A DNA stretch of 64,000 nt from Collinsella sp. (lineage in GTDB: Bacteria > Actinomycetota > Coriobacteriia > Coriobacteriales > Coriobacteriaceae): the NCBI GenBank assembly GCA_019414055.1, contig DXMV01000024.1, positions 1 through 64,000 on the forward strand, given 5' to 3'. The position numbers were made by a program, and so were the translations under genes. The notes beneath the pieces are model-generated. The model was not told the origin of the DNA. It made no database searches and worked only from the letters and a program-made list of their open reading frames with translations. This document shows, piece by piece, positions 16,848-25,751 of the stretch. Within the stretch, counting starts at the first letter, position 1, and every line of letters begins with the position of its first letter.

Positions 16848-17014
16848 GCAACACCGATGTTCTGGCAAAGTCAGCGAAAACCCGCCAGAGCGAGCAAGAT
16901 GACGTGAAAGAGGAGGGCATTGACCTTCTGGTCATGCCCGACGATTGAACGTCAGATTGCCGCTCTGGCGGGTTTGCAGCGTCGGCCGGTTACGGCGTTT
17001 GGAAAACGCCGTAA
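16848..17014 (-). ncRNA. Three-stem covarying element, copy 2 (candidate structured RNA)
   Basis: On the minus strand, right after the queA stop: stem 1 GGTTACGGCG / CGCCGTAACC, GACGCTGCA, stem 2 AACCCGCCAGAGCG / CGCTCTGGCGGGTT, stem 3 GGGCAT-GACC-AGAA-GGTC-ATGCCC, extended by TGACGT / ACGTCA. Compared with copy 1 the loops and CCAGAGCG are constant while paired positions change together. It has the same place relative to the upstream gene as copy 1. Confidence 0.55.
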
Positions 17015-17015
17015 C

Positions 17016-18233
17016 CTACTGAATGAGCATGGCGTCGCCAAAGCTGAAGAAGCGGTAGCGCTCCTCGATGGCGGCGGCGTAGGCATCCATGATCTGGTCG
17101 CGGGAGGCAAGCGCGCTCACGAGCATCATGAGCGTAGAGCGCGGCACGTGAAAATTCGTGATCAGCGCGTCGACCACGTGATAGGTCGAGCCGGGCATGA
17201 GGTAGAGCTGCGTCGTCGCGTTCTCGCGCACCACGATGTCACCGCGGCCGAGCGCGTCGGCGCCGTCCTCACGACCCTCAAAATAGCGCGCCGTCACAGC
17301 CGGATCGGACACCGGCGCGTCCGCGTCAAACGCGCTCTCGAGCGAGCGCACCGCCGTGGTACCGACGGCGATCACGCGATGTCCCTCGGCCTTCGCCCTA
17401 TGCACGGCGTCGACAACCTCCCGCGACACGTGGTAGCGCTCGGTGTGCATGACGTGCTGCGTGGGGTCGTCCTCCTCCACCAGACGGAAGGTATCAATAC
17501 CCACCTCGAGCTCGACGGCGGCAAACTTCGCGCCCTTGGCCTCGATAGCCGCCATGAGCTCGGGCGTGAAGTGCAGACCCGCCGTGGGAGCAGCGGCCGA
17601 ATGCTCCTCCTTCATGGCGTAGACGGTCTGGTACTTCTCGGGGTCGCCCTCGTAATCGGTAATGTAGGGCGGCAGCGGCACGTGGCCGGCAGCATGGATG
17701 GCCTCGTCGAGCGTGCGCGGGTCGCCGGCGGCATTGCAACCGGCCGGCTCAAAGCGCACCAGACGGCCACCACGGCTATCGGTGACAAAGTCGATGACCT
17801 CGGCCGTCAGCACCACGGGAGCCCCCTCGGGCGCATGGGCGCCACCGGCTCGATACTCAATCTGAGCACCGGGCTTCAGACGCTTGCCCGGCTTGACCAG
17901 ACACTCCCAAACGTGACCCAGCGGGTCAACATCCTCGCGACGCTTGAGCAGCAGCGTCTCGACCACGCCACCCGAGCCGGCTTTGCGACCGATCAGGCGG
18001 GCCGGCATCACGCGCGTCTTGTTGATGACGAGCACATCGCCCGGCTCGATATAGTCGATGATGTCGCGGAAGATGCGGTGCTCGACGGTGCCGCCATGCT
18101 CCAGCGGCGTTCCTGCCTGGGAGCCTTTGCGATCCACCACCAGCAGGCGGCAGGAGTCACGCGGCTCGGCAGGAGCCTGGGCAATCAGTTCCTCAGGAAG
18201 GTTATAGTCAAAATCATCGGTACGCATAGACAC
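17016..18233 (-). CDS. queA: S-adenosylmethionine:tRNA ribosyltransferase-isomerase QueA
   Basis: A 405-residue enzyme that transfers and rearranges the ribosyl group of SAM onto 7-aminomethyl-7-deazaguanine in tRNA, giving epoxyqueuosine. Family features seen are FDYNLPEELIAQAP, the RPARLIGRK-type segment (here MPARLIGRK), SAAAPTAGLHFTPEL and TNFHVPRSTLMMLVSA. The frame begins at a GTG (18233) eight bases after AAGGAG; an in-frame ATG six bases later (18227) would be an alternative. It acts after Tgt and before QueH, both nearby. Confidence 0.95.
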   Translation of the reverse strand: MSMRTDDFDYNLPEELIAQAPAEPRDSCRLLVVDRKGSQAGTPLEHGGTVEHRIFRDIIDYIEPGDVLVINKTRVMPARLIGRKAGSGGVVETLLLKRREDVDPLGHVWECLVKPGKRLKPGAQIEYRAGGAHAPEGAPVVLTAEVIDFVTDSRGGRLVRFEPAGCNAAGDPRTLDEAIHAAGHVPLPPYITDYEGDPEKYQTVYAMKEEHSAAAPTAGLHFTPELMAAIEAKGAKFAAVELEVGIDTFRLVEEDDPTQHVMHTERYHVSREVVDAVHRAKAEGHRVIAVGTTAVRSLESAFDADAPVSDPAVTARYFEGREDGADALGRGDIVVRENATTQLYLMPGSTYHVVDALITNFHVPRSTLMMLVSALASRDQIMDAYAAAIEERYRFFSFGDAMLIQ

Positions 18234-18297
18234 GTCGGATTCTCCTTATATAGCTAAAGTCCGCTCTACATCCTAGCAGGCTAACGTCCCAAATGAA

Positions 18298-18873
18298 CTA
18301 CTTTTTGGCAGCTTTGCGCTCGTCGCGGATGCGGGCGCGGTCCATGGCCGCCTCGACGGCCGAGAAGCGGCAACCACAGTAGTTCTGCCGATACATGCCA
18401 AGCTCGCGCGAACGACGCGTGGCCTCGGGGTAATACGGGCGAAAATCGCGAATGACCGGGGTGAGCCCATGTGCCGCTGCCAAGCGCTCAAGCACGTCAT
18501 TACAGGTCTCGAACAGCTGATACGGCGAGACGGCGAGCGTCGTACCCACATATTCGAACCCGCGATCCTGGGCCACGCGGCACGCTTCGGCCAAGCGCAA
18601 GGCATAGCACGCACGACAGCGACGGGGTCGATCGGCGCCCAACGGGGCCACACCGGCCTCCCAGCGCTCGCGGTCCTCGCCTGCCTCGATAAGCTCGATG
18701 TCGCCATCGGCACACCACCGGCGCAGCTCGTCCAAGCGCCGCTGCCATTCATCGCGCGGTTGAATATTGGGGTTGGTCCAGCAAATCGTGGGCTCAAACC
18801 CTTCCTCGCGCAGCAGACGGACCGGCTCAAGCGAGCACGGCGCACAGCAGGCGTGCAACAACAACGGCTTCAT
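18298..18873 (-). CDS. queH: Epoxyqueuosine reductase QueH
   Basis: A 191-residue protein of the former DUF208 family, the non-QueG enzyme that reduces epoxyqueuosine to queuosine in tRNA. It has the paired-cysteine motif HACCAPC at residues 7-13 and YCGC near the C-terminus, the four-cysteine set that, with other residues, holds an iron-sulfur cluster and metal. CRACYALRL lies between them. The start at 18873 gives eight bases to GGAGG; the ATG at 18879 is too close to it. It is 64 bases upstream of queA on the same strand, likely one transcription unit. Confidence 0.93.
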   Translation of the reverse strand: MKPLLLHACCAPCSLEPVRLLREEGFEPTICWTNPNIQPRDEWQRRLDELRRWCADGDIELIEAGEDRERWEAGVAPLGADRPRRCRACYALRLAEACRVAQDRGFEYVGTTLAVSPYQLFETCNDVLERLAAAHGLTPVIRDFRPYYPEATRRSRELGMYRQNYCGCRFSAVEAAMDRARIRDERKAAKK

Positions 18874-18934
18874 CAGCATCTCCTCCCCTGCAATGATTTT
18901 TTAATCCCCGTCCCAGAAAAATCATCCAAAAAGA

Positions 18935-19504
18935 CTATCTTGCGAAAAAGCACACGCCAAAGGATGTGTCCTCACAGGCGACAATGCGGCGGTCGCGCAG
19001 GATGGTCCGCACGTAATACCAGTCGCCCACACAGCCCGACAAGTGCAGACCAGCTGCCAAGTAGCACAGCAGCGGATAACCCGAGCATGCAAACCCCAAG
19101 GCAAACGCCGCCGTCAAAACAACCGTCGGCGCCAGGCAAATGACCATGTACCGCCGGCGCGAATACACAACGCCCTCGGCGCAGGCATAAATCATGCAAG
19201 TTTCGAGATTTGCCCCAAAGGTCACATGCGCACCGGCGGGCGCAAACAACTTAAAGAACACCGCGTGCACCAGCTCGTGCACGGCAAACGACGCCGCAGA
19301 GACGACCGCCAAGCCGACTATCCAGCCCAAGACCGCCATCCAGCCGCCCGCGTCGGCCACATCCAGGTCCGCGGGCCCGCCCATCAGCATAAACACCGGC
19401 ACCAGGCACACAGCAAATGCGCCAAGCACGACCATCCCCCACACGAAGCAAGCGTGCAGAAAATCCTCGTCCTCAAACGCATGTATGTTGGAAATCTCAT
19501 TCAT
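18935..19504 (-). CDS. DUF3267 membrane zincin-like protein
   Basis: A 189-residue membrane protein with about four hydrophobic segments. The second carries HELVHAVFFK, an HExxH zinc-protease motif typical of DUF3267 (putative zincin peptidases of Gram-positive bacteria). A downstream 'NLETCMIYACAEGVVYSRRRYMVI' region fits the family's conserved half. Substrate and function are not known. It is transcribed away from the MetRS-like gene; the ribosome binding site is weak. Confidence 0.8.
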   Translation of the reverse strand: MNEISNIHAFEDEDFLHACFVWGMVVLGAFAVCLVPVFMLMGGPADLDVADAGGWMAVLGWIVGLAVVSAASFAVHELVHAVFFKLFAPAGAHVTFGANLETCMIYACAEGVVYSRRRYMVICLAPTVVLTAAFALGFACSGYPLLCYLAAGLHLSGCVGDWYYVRTILRDRRIVACEDTSFGVCFFAR

Positions 19505-19636
19505 AGCATCTTAGGATAGCGCCCCTGCCACGTACCCGCCCGCATGTGCGATAATGTCGAACGATATGCACGAATTGACCACCGCGTCGCCAGGCCTTGC
19601 GCCCGGACGCGCTCTCACCATATGCGAAGGAGTCCC

Positions 19637-21787
19637 ATGGCATCCAAATACTCCATGAACGACCGTCCCAGCTGGCCTCGCCGCGCCATCGTTACCGCCG
19701 GCGAGCCCTACGGCAACAAGGGCCTTCACTTTGGCCACGTTGGCGGCGTCTTTGTCCCGGCCGACTTCTTCGCCCGCTTCCTGCGCGACCGTCTGGGCCG
19801 CGAGAACGTCATCTTCACCTCGGGCACTGACTGCTACGGCTCGCCCATCATGGAGAGCTACCGCAAGCTCAAGGAGAACGAGGACTACGACAAGTCCATT
19901 AGCGAGTACGTCGAGTCCAACCACTCCCGCCAGGCCGCGACCCTCAACAACTACAACATCAGCTGCGATATCTACGGCGGCTCGGGCCTTGAGCCGGCTG
20001 CGCAGATTCACAACGAGGTTACCGCCGAGATTATCGAGCGCCTGCACGAGCAGGGCACCATCTCCAAGCGCTCCACGCTGCAGTTCTACGACGCCAAGGC
20101 CGGCACATTCCTCAACGGCCGCCAGGTGATTGGCCGCTGCCCCATCCAGGGCTGCAAGTCCGAGAAGGCGTACGCCGACGAGTGCGACTTGGGTCACCAG
20201 TTTGAGCCCGAGGAGCTTATCGCACCCAAGAGCCAGCTCACCGGCGAGGTGCCCGAGCTGCGCCCGGTCGACAACCTCTACTTCGACCTGCCGGCCTACC
20301 TCGACTTTATGAAGACCTACACCGCCAAGCTCGCCCAGAACCCGCAGGTTCGCTCCGTGGTCTCCAAGACCATGGAGGAGTGGCTGCTGCCGGCTCAGCT
20401 CTACATCCAGAATAAGTTCCGCGAGGCCTTCGATGCCGTCGAGGACCAGCTCCCCGAACACACCGTGCTGGAGCCCGAGGGCAACAAGAGCAGCTTTACC
20501 GTCACCTTCCCCAGCTGGAAAGAGCGCGACGACGCCCACGCGGTGCTCGCCAACGGCGGCGTGCGCTTCCGCAGCGGCAAGGCGCTCGTGCCCTTCCGCA
20601 TCACCGGCAACATCGACTGGGGCGTTCCGGTGCCCGAGGTCGACGGCGTGACCGACGTCACCTGCTGGTGCTGGCCCGAGAGCCTGTGGGCGCCCATCAG
20701 CTACACCCGCACCGTACTCGCCCGCGACGCCCGTGCCGCCGGCGTGACCGAGGGCGTCGCCGCCCAGGATGCCGCCCTCATGGGCGAGCCCGCCGCCGAT
20801 TCCACGCAGGTCCCCGCGCCCACCTACCAGCACAGCTCGCTCGACTGGCGCGACTGGTGGTGCTCTGACGACGCGCAGATCTATCAGTTCATCGGTCAGG
20901 ACAACATCTATTTCTACTGCATCGCGCAAACCGCCATGTGGGAGGCCCTGGGCTGGGACCTTACGCAGAGCACCGTCAGCGCCTGCTATCACCTGCTCTA
21001 CATGGGCAAAAAGGCGAGCTCGTCCTCGCAGACGCCTCCCCCGCCGGCAGACGACCTGCTCAACCACTACACCTGCGAGCAGATGCGTGCGCATTGGCTG
21101 TCGCTCGGCCTGTCCGAGAAGCCGGTGAGCTTTAGTCCCAAGGCATACGACACGCGCGTGACCGGCAAGGACAAGGACGGCAACGAGGTGCGTGCCTGCG
21201 ACGACAAGCGCGTCATCGATCCGGCCCTTAAGGAGAGCGCCCTTTTGACCGGCGTCTTCAACCGCCTGGCCCGCAGCTGCTTCTACGGCGTCGCCATCAA
21301 GGAGGGCGACGAGAGCCCCTATCGCAACGGCTGCATCCCCGCCGGTGCCGCCTCCGCCGCCGTGGTCGAGGCTGCCGAGCAGGCCGCCCTTGCCTTTGAG
21401 CAGGCCATGTACAAGTTCGAGACGCACCGCGCGCTCGCCGTGTGCGACGACTACCTGCGCGCCGCCAACAAGCGCTGGAGCGACGCCTCCAAGGCCGCCA
21501 ACAAGCTCGAGGGCGAGCCAGCCAATACCGCCATGACGCAGGCCCTCATCGATGCCTTTACCGAGCTGCGCGTGGCGACCGTGCTCATGCACGGCATCGT
21601 TCCGGCCGGCTGCGAGCTCATCTGCGAGTATTTCAACATTGACCCTGTCGCCTTCTTTAGCTGGGACAACATCTTTACCTCCACGGACGAGTTTGTGGAG
21701 AGCTTGGGCGAGAAGCCCGGCGAGCACCGCGTGAAGCCGCTGCCCCCGCGCTTCGACTTCTTTAGCAAGCACGAGAGCCAGTACTAG
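19637..21787 (+). CDS. Divergent methionyl-tRNA synthetase-like class I aaRS
   Basis: A 716-residue class I synthetase-fold protein, closest to MetRS by layout: catalytic half with EPYGNKGLHFGHVGG (HIGH equivalent at 31-34), connective domain with zinc knuckle CPIQGC...ECDLGHQF near residue 170, an RPVDNLYFDLPAY insert typical of MetRS, and an alpha-helical anticodon-binding half. Key positions deviate: GTDEHG is GTDCYG, and KMSKS reads KKASSS near residue 458, followed by four prolines. Either it is an unusual active MetRS or a paralog with another role. ATG at 19637 follows GAAGGAG; the frame extends to 19544. Confidence 0.8.
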   Translation: MASKYSMNDRPSWPRRAIVTAGEPYGNKGLHFGHVGGVFVPADFFARFLRDRLGRENVIFTSGTDCYGSPIMESYRKLKENEDYDKSISEYVESNHSRQAATLNNYNISCDIYGGSGLEPAAQIHNEVTAEIIERLHEQGTISKRSTLQFYDAKAGTFLNGRQVIGRCPIQGCKSEKAYADECDLGHQFEPEELIAPKSQLTGEVPELRPVDNLYFDLPAYLDFMKTYTAKLAQNPQVRSVVSKTMEEWLLPAQLYIQNKFREAFDAVEDQLPEHTVLEPEGNKSSFTVTFPSWKERDDAHAVLANGGVRFRSGKALVPFRITGNIDWGVPVPEVDGVTDVTCWCWPESLWAPISYTRTVLARDARAAGVTEGVAAQDAALMGEPAADSTQVPAPTYQHSSLDWRDWWCSDDAQIYQFIGQDNIYFYCIAQTAMWEALGWDLTQSTVSACYHLLYMGKKASSSSQTPPPPADDLLNHYTCEQMRAHWLSLGLSEKPVSFSPKAYDTRVTGKDKDGNEVRACDDKRVIDPALKESALLTGVFNRLARSCFYGVAIKEGDESPYRNGCIPAGAASAAVVEAAEQAALAFEQAMYKFETHRALAVCDDYLRAANKRWSDASKAANKLEGEPANTAMTQALIDAFTELRVATVLMHGIVPAGCELICEYFNIDPVAFFSWDNIFTSTDEFVESLGEKPGEHRVKPLPPRFDFFSKHESQY

Positions 21788-21838
21788 GCAACAGGCAAAG
21801 CAGAGTAGTCATTCAGGTGGAATAGGAAGGAAAGACGG

Positions 21839-22942
21839 ATGTCTAAGCCGCGTCGTCGTAAGCAGAAAAAGCAGGTTAAGCCCGAGCTCAAGCTCAGGCA
21901 GTTTGCCGCTACCGAGCTTTCCGACCAGCTTGCCGCCCAACCCTCCGCCGCCGACCTACCGCGCTTTATGGTCGACACGGTTGCCGGCGCCTATGCGCCC
22001 GCCGATGCCGAGCTCATAATCGAGGGCTTCGGCGCCGCAGCCACGCGCCCGGTCACGCTGCGCGCCAACACGCTCAAGGCGACCACCGAGGATATTGCCG
22101 CGGCACTCGATGCGGCCGGGATCGCCCACCGCCCCGTCGCATGGTACGAGGATGCCTTCATCCTGTCCGAGGCCCAAGTTTCCGACCTGTGGGACCTCGA
22201 TATCTACCGCGACGGCAAGATCTATCTGCAGAGTCTGTCGTCCATGATGCCGCCGCTCGTGCTGGGCGCTCAGGCCGGCGAGGACATCCTGGACATGTGC
22301 GCGGCCCCTGGCGGCAAGACGACGCAGATCGCCGCCCTCACCCAGGGACAGGCGCACCTTACCGCCTGCGAGATGAGCATTCCCCGCGCCGAAAAGCTCG
22401 AGGCCAACCTGGTCCGCCAGGGCGTCAAAAACGTGCCCGTCATGCGCATTGACGCACGCGAGCTCGACGAATTCTTCCGCTTTGACCGCATCCTGCTCGA
22501 CGCCCCCTGCACCGGCACGGGCACCGTCGTGAGCGGCAACGAAAAGAGCCTGCGCGGCCTGACCGAGCAGTTGCTCAACAAGTGTGCCCGCTCGCAGCGC
22601 GCGCTTCTGGACCGCGCCATGGGAGCCCTCAAACCGGGCGGCACGCTGGTCTATTCGACTTGTTCCATCTTGCCACAGGAAAACGAGGACGCCCTGCAAG
22701 AGGCCCTCGACAAGCACATGGGCTGCGAGCTCATCCCCCTCGATGGCACACCGAGCGAAAGCGAGATGCGGCGCGCAAAGGATGCCGGCGAGGAGCCGCG
22801 CATCGAGCGCAACACGCTCACCGAGGCCATCGCCGCCGGCCACGTCTCGGCCATCGCCAACGGCATGACCGGCACGCTGACCATTCCGCCCAGTCGCGAC
22901 TTTGAGGGCTTCTACATCGCCCTGGTCCGAAAACGCAGCTAG
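21839..22942 (+). CDS. NOL1/NOP2/Sun-family RNA m5C methyltransferase
   Basis: A 367-residue SAM-dependent cytosine-5 RNA methyltransferase (RsmB/RsmF-like). The SAM site is ILDMCAAPGGKTTQ, the catalytic motifs are LLDAPCTGTG (release/nucleophile cysteine) and LVYSTCSILPQENE. An N-terminal basic leader (KPRRRKQKKQ) probably binds RNA. Whether the target is rRNA or tRNA cannot be said. ATG at 21839 follows AGGAAGG. It lies 51 bases after the MetRS-like gene, so the two may share a transcript, linking two translation functions. Confidence 0.9.
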   Translation: MSKPRRRKQKKQVKPELKLRQFAATELSDQLAAQPSAADLPRFMVDTVAGAYAPADAELIIEGFGAAATRPVTLRANTLKATTEDIAAALDAAGIAHRPVAWYEDAFILSEAQVSDLWDLDIYRDGKIYLQSLSSMMPPLVLGAQAGEDILDMCAAPGGKTTQIAALTQGQAHLTACEMSIPRAEKLEANLVRQGVKNVPVMRIDARELDEFFRFDRILLDAPCTGTGTVVSGNEKSLRGLTEQLLNKCARSQRALLDRAMGALKPGGTLVYSTCSILPQENEDALQEALDKHMGCELIPLDGTPSESEMRRAKDAGEEPRIERNTLTEAIAAGHVSAIANGMTGTLTIPPSRDFEGFYIALVRKRS

Positions 22943-22966
22943 CGCACGGATTTAAAACTCAACAAG

Positions 22967-23137
22967 CTATCTCCGTGCGCGCTTGTCCTGCTGGTCTTTA
23001 TGCTGTGCAAGCGCCTCACGCTCCTTGCGCTCGGCTCTTTTGCCCTTAATGGCCGTGACCACAAAGTAGATGACCGCGGCGGCAACGATTGCGCCCACGC
23101 ATAGGCCAATCGAGCTCAACATTGCCGTGAATTCCAT
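22967..23137 (-). CDS. Small single-span membrane protein, 56 residues
   Basis: A 56-codon minus-strand gene. The product begins MEFTAMLSSIGLCVGAIVAA, has one hydrophobic segment (about residues 5-30) and a very basic tail (KRAERKEREALAQHKD, then QQDKRARR). AAAGGTGAC at proper spacing before ATG at 23137 supports expression. It is convergent with the methyltransferase gene. No function is recognised. Confidence 0.7.
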   Translation of the reverse strand: MEFTAMLSSIGLCVGAIVAAAVIYFVVTAIKGKRAERKEREALAQHKDQQDKRARR

Positions 23138-23330
23138 ACCGCGTCACCTTTCTTTTGCATACGGGACTTTCAAGATAGCACCTCGATTCCCGCCACCACA
23201 GCTCCTTCACGTTCGCCGGCCCTTAAGTCTAACGGATGGCGCAGCGGGGAAAAATCAACTCGTCAAACGATTTAGCAATCGCAACACCGGTCGCACGCTG
23301 CCGACCGCCACAATATAGAAACGGACCGCC

Positions 23331-24422
23331 ATGGATACTCTCAACGATTTGAACGAGCGCGTCGACGCCTTTGTCGGCACCAGCTCCTTCGACACGCCCG
23401 CCGCGACAAGCGACCAAGCCCCCATCGATGTTCCCGCCGAAGTTCACGAGGACATCGTCGCCTCGGTCGATTTTTCCGAAGTTGAGCTTGCAGACGAATT
23501 TACCGAGCCCCAGGTGGCTGTAACCCCCAACGGCCTTTTGCCCATGGAGCCGCTGCCCATCGACGGGCGCCTGCGCAAGGCCGCCCTTCGTATGCCCGAT
23601 GAGATCGAGGAAGCCAGCGGCTTTACGCTCTTTGGCCGCCGCATCAAATCGCTCATCTACACCACCGACGTGGCGGTCATCCGCAACTCCAATGCCGACG
23701 CCGTGTTTGCGGTCTATCCCTTCACACCGCAGCCCGCCATTACGCAGGCGCTGCTGGCTGTCGCCGAGTGCCCAGTCTTTGTGGGCGTTGGCGGCGGCAC
23801 CACCACCGGCAAGCGCTCCGTGCAGATGGCGGCCGTCTCCGAGATGCAGGGCGCGGCGGGCTGCGTGGTCAACTCCCCCGCTACCGCCGAGATGGTCGAG
23901 CACATTACCAATCTGGCAGACATCCCCGTCATCGCCACGGTCGTTCGCTGCGATGACGACGCCCATGCCAAAGTGCGCGCCGGAGCCAAGATTCTCAACA
24001 TCGCCGCCGGCAAGAACACGCCCCAGGTCCTGCGCGAGCTGCGCGAGCACTATCCCAACTTGCCGCTCATCGCACCGGGCGGCAAGACGCCCGAGAGCAT
24101 CCGCGAGACCATCGCCGCCGGCGCCAACGCCATCATCTGGACGCCGCCTTCGGCCCAGCAGCTGCAGACCGACATGATGCAGCGCTATCGCAAGATGAAG
24201 GAAGACGCCACGCCCGTCATCTCGCGCGACGATGTGCCCATTATCGACCAGGTCGCCGCCGCCGAGGTCAGCCAGGTCGAGAACATGAATCCCGACGTGC
24301 CGATCCCCGACGAAGTCATCGAACGTGCCGCCTCGATCCACGACCATATCGAGGAGCGCCGCGCCAACCGCGGACTCAAGCCCTCTCTGCACGGTTTCTT
24401 CTTCCGCGGAAAGAAACACTAG
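23331..24422 (+). CDS. TIM-barrel-like protein of unknown function
   Basis: A 363-residue protein. The first about 75 residues are acidic and probably disordered. The rest has alternating strands and helices with phosphate-binding-style glycine loops (VFVGVGGGTTTGKRS; APGGKTPESIRETIAAGANAI, shown in part), similar to indole-glycerol-phosphate-type or KDPG-aldolase-type barrels. GRRIKSLIYTTDVAVIRN precedes the barrel. I do not recognise a named enzyme. The ribosome binding site at 23331 is weak (GAAACGGA). A strong terminator follows at 24433. Confidence 0.75.
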   Translation: MDTLNDLNERVDAFVGTSSFDTPAATSDQAPIDVPAEVHEDIVASVDFSEVELADEFTEPQVAVTPNGLLPMEPLPIDGRLRKAALRMPDEIEEASGFTLFGRRIKSLIYTTDVAVIRNSNADAVFAVYPFTPQPAITQALLAVAECPVFVGVGGGTTTGKRSVQMAAVSEMQGAAGCVVNSPATAEMVEHITNLADIPVIATVVRCDDDAHAKVRAGAKILNIAAGKNTPQVLRELREHYPNLPLIAPGGKTPESIRETIAAGANAIIWTPPSAQQLQTDMMQRYRKMKEDATPVISRDDVPIIDQVAAAEVSQVENMNPDVPIPDEVIERAASIHDHIEERRANRGLKPSLHGFFFRGKKH

Positions 24423-24432
24423 CCGCAACAGC

Positions 24433-24472
24433 AAGGCCCGCCCCACAAACGTGAGGCGGGCCTTCTTCGTTT
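24433..24472 (+). terminator. Intrinsic terminator after the TIM-barrel-like gene
   Basis: AAGGCCCGCC pairs with GGCGGGCCTT, followed by CTTCGTTT. Confidence 0.8.
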
Positions 24473-24541
24473 AGGCAACCGTACTGCAACGTGGCGGCGC
24501 AAATTGACCAGCAGCCTTTGTCCCACCGACGAACCCGCTCG

Positions 24542-25432
24542 TTAATCCACGCGCTTGTCGCCCATAAAGAATACGGTCACCGTGCCGGGGCCGGTATGCG
24601 AGCCAATCAAGGCACCGATGTTATTGATCTCAATCTTACCTTTGAGCTGCGGAATTTGATCCTCGATCAGTGCCGCGACAGCCTCGGCGTCCTCGCGGCA
24701 CGCCGAGTGCGACATGATGCACTTACCCGAATAGTCCGCGCCGTCCTGCACATGCGCCATCACGGTCTTGGCCATCTCGGAGATCGCGCGTTTCTTGGTG
24801 CGGATCTTCTCGCGCGGCGCCAACTTGCCTTCGCAATCGACCGTCATGAGCGGGCAAATCTTGAGCGCCGTGCCGATAATCGCGCTTGCGGCCGAGATGC
24901 GGCCGCCTCGCAGATAGCTCGACAGGTCGGTAGAGAAAAACCAGTGATGCAGGTTGAGCTTATGCTCTTCAATCCAAGCAGCCGTCTCCTCAAGCGAAGC
25001 GCCGCTATCGCGAACATCGGCGGCATACTCCACCAGCAGGCCAAAACCCGAAGCCGCCGCCAGCGAATCGATGACGCGCACCTTGCCGCCCTGGGGATAG
25101 CGATCCGCGAGCATCTGCGCCGCAACGCAGGCCGATCCATACGTGCCCGAGATACCCGACGAAAGCGTCAGATGTAGCACGTCTTTACCCTCGGCAACAA
25201 ACGGCTCCCAAAACTCCTCGTACTCGCCCACGCTCAGCTGAGACGTCTTTGGCATGGCGCCTGCGGCAATTTGGGCAAAAAACTCATCGGGCGAAATCGA
25301 TTGATACAGGTCGTCCGTATAGGCAACACCGTCGATCTCGTAATGAAAATACACGACAGGGATATTGCGCGACGCAAAGAACTCACGGGTTCGATCGGCG
25401 CCGGATTCACAGGTCAGGACAAAATCACTCAT
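24542..25432 (-). CDS. DegV family fatty-acid-binding protein (second copy)
   Basis: A 296-residue DegV protein, a paralog of the one at 9523. It begins FVLTCESGADRTREF, where the usual TDS(T/S) loop reads TCESGAD, and keeps MPKTSQLSVGEY, SSGISGTYGSA and GGRISAASAIIG. The altered first loop suggests a different acyl preference. ATG at 25432 follows AAGGAG; an upstream ATG at 25450 lacks a site. It is divergent from fbp across an AT-rich region. Confidence 0.9.
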   Translation of the reverse strand: MSDFVLTCESGADRTREFFASRNIPVVYFHYEIDGVAYTDDLYQSISPDEFFAQIAAGAMPKTSQLSVGEYEEFWEPFVAEGKDVLHLTLSSGISGTYGSACVAAQMLADRYPQGGKVRVIDSLAAASGFGLLVEYAADVRDSGASLEETAAWIEEHKLNLHHWFFSTDLSSYLRGGRISAASAIIGTALKICPLMTVDCEGKLAPREKIRTKKRAISEMAKTVMAHVQDGADYSGKCIMSHSACREDAEAVAALIEDQIPQLKGKIEINNIGALIGSHTGPGTVTVFFMGDKRVD

Positions 25433-25751
25433 ATGAGGCTCCTTACTCATTGCTGCGCAAATTATCGCACAGCGAGCCTAAATACGATACAAATGTCCAT
25501 TATTTACCAAATTGAAGCAAAACTAGTGAACATCTTTACCATCATCATCTCTATCGTCTCCACCGGCGTGCGGCCAGAAAAACACCCCCTATGTCTCCAC
25601 TCAACCATCATATCTACCTCAACTAAATCGATTTACCAAACCGTTTGGCCAACAATTCGGCCTCCTATCCCCAATCGAAACAAAAGCGGCGCATACTGAT
25701 AAACGTTTGACGCTGTTTATCAGTTTTACCAACCACATCGGAAGGTGTTTC
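25433..25751. other. AT-rich intergenic region between degV and fbp
   Basis: This 319-base region must hold both divergent promoters. It contains CCAAACCGTTTGG near 25636-25648, a near-palindrome of LacI-operator style, and the hairpin at 25695-25724. I see no gene in it. Confidence 0.5.
25695..25724 (+). promoter_or_regulatory. 10-bp inverted repeat in the fbp leader
   Basis: ACTGATAAAC and GTTTATCAGT are exact reverse complements around GTTTGACGCT, with TTTT straight after. It ends 27 bases before the fbp start. It may be an operator or a leader hairpin. Confidence 0.5.
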
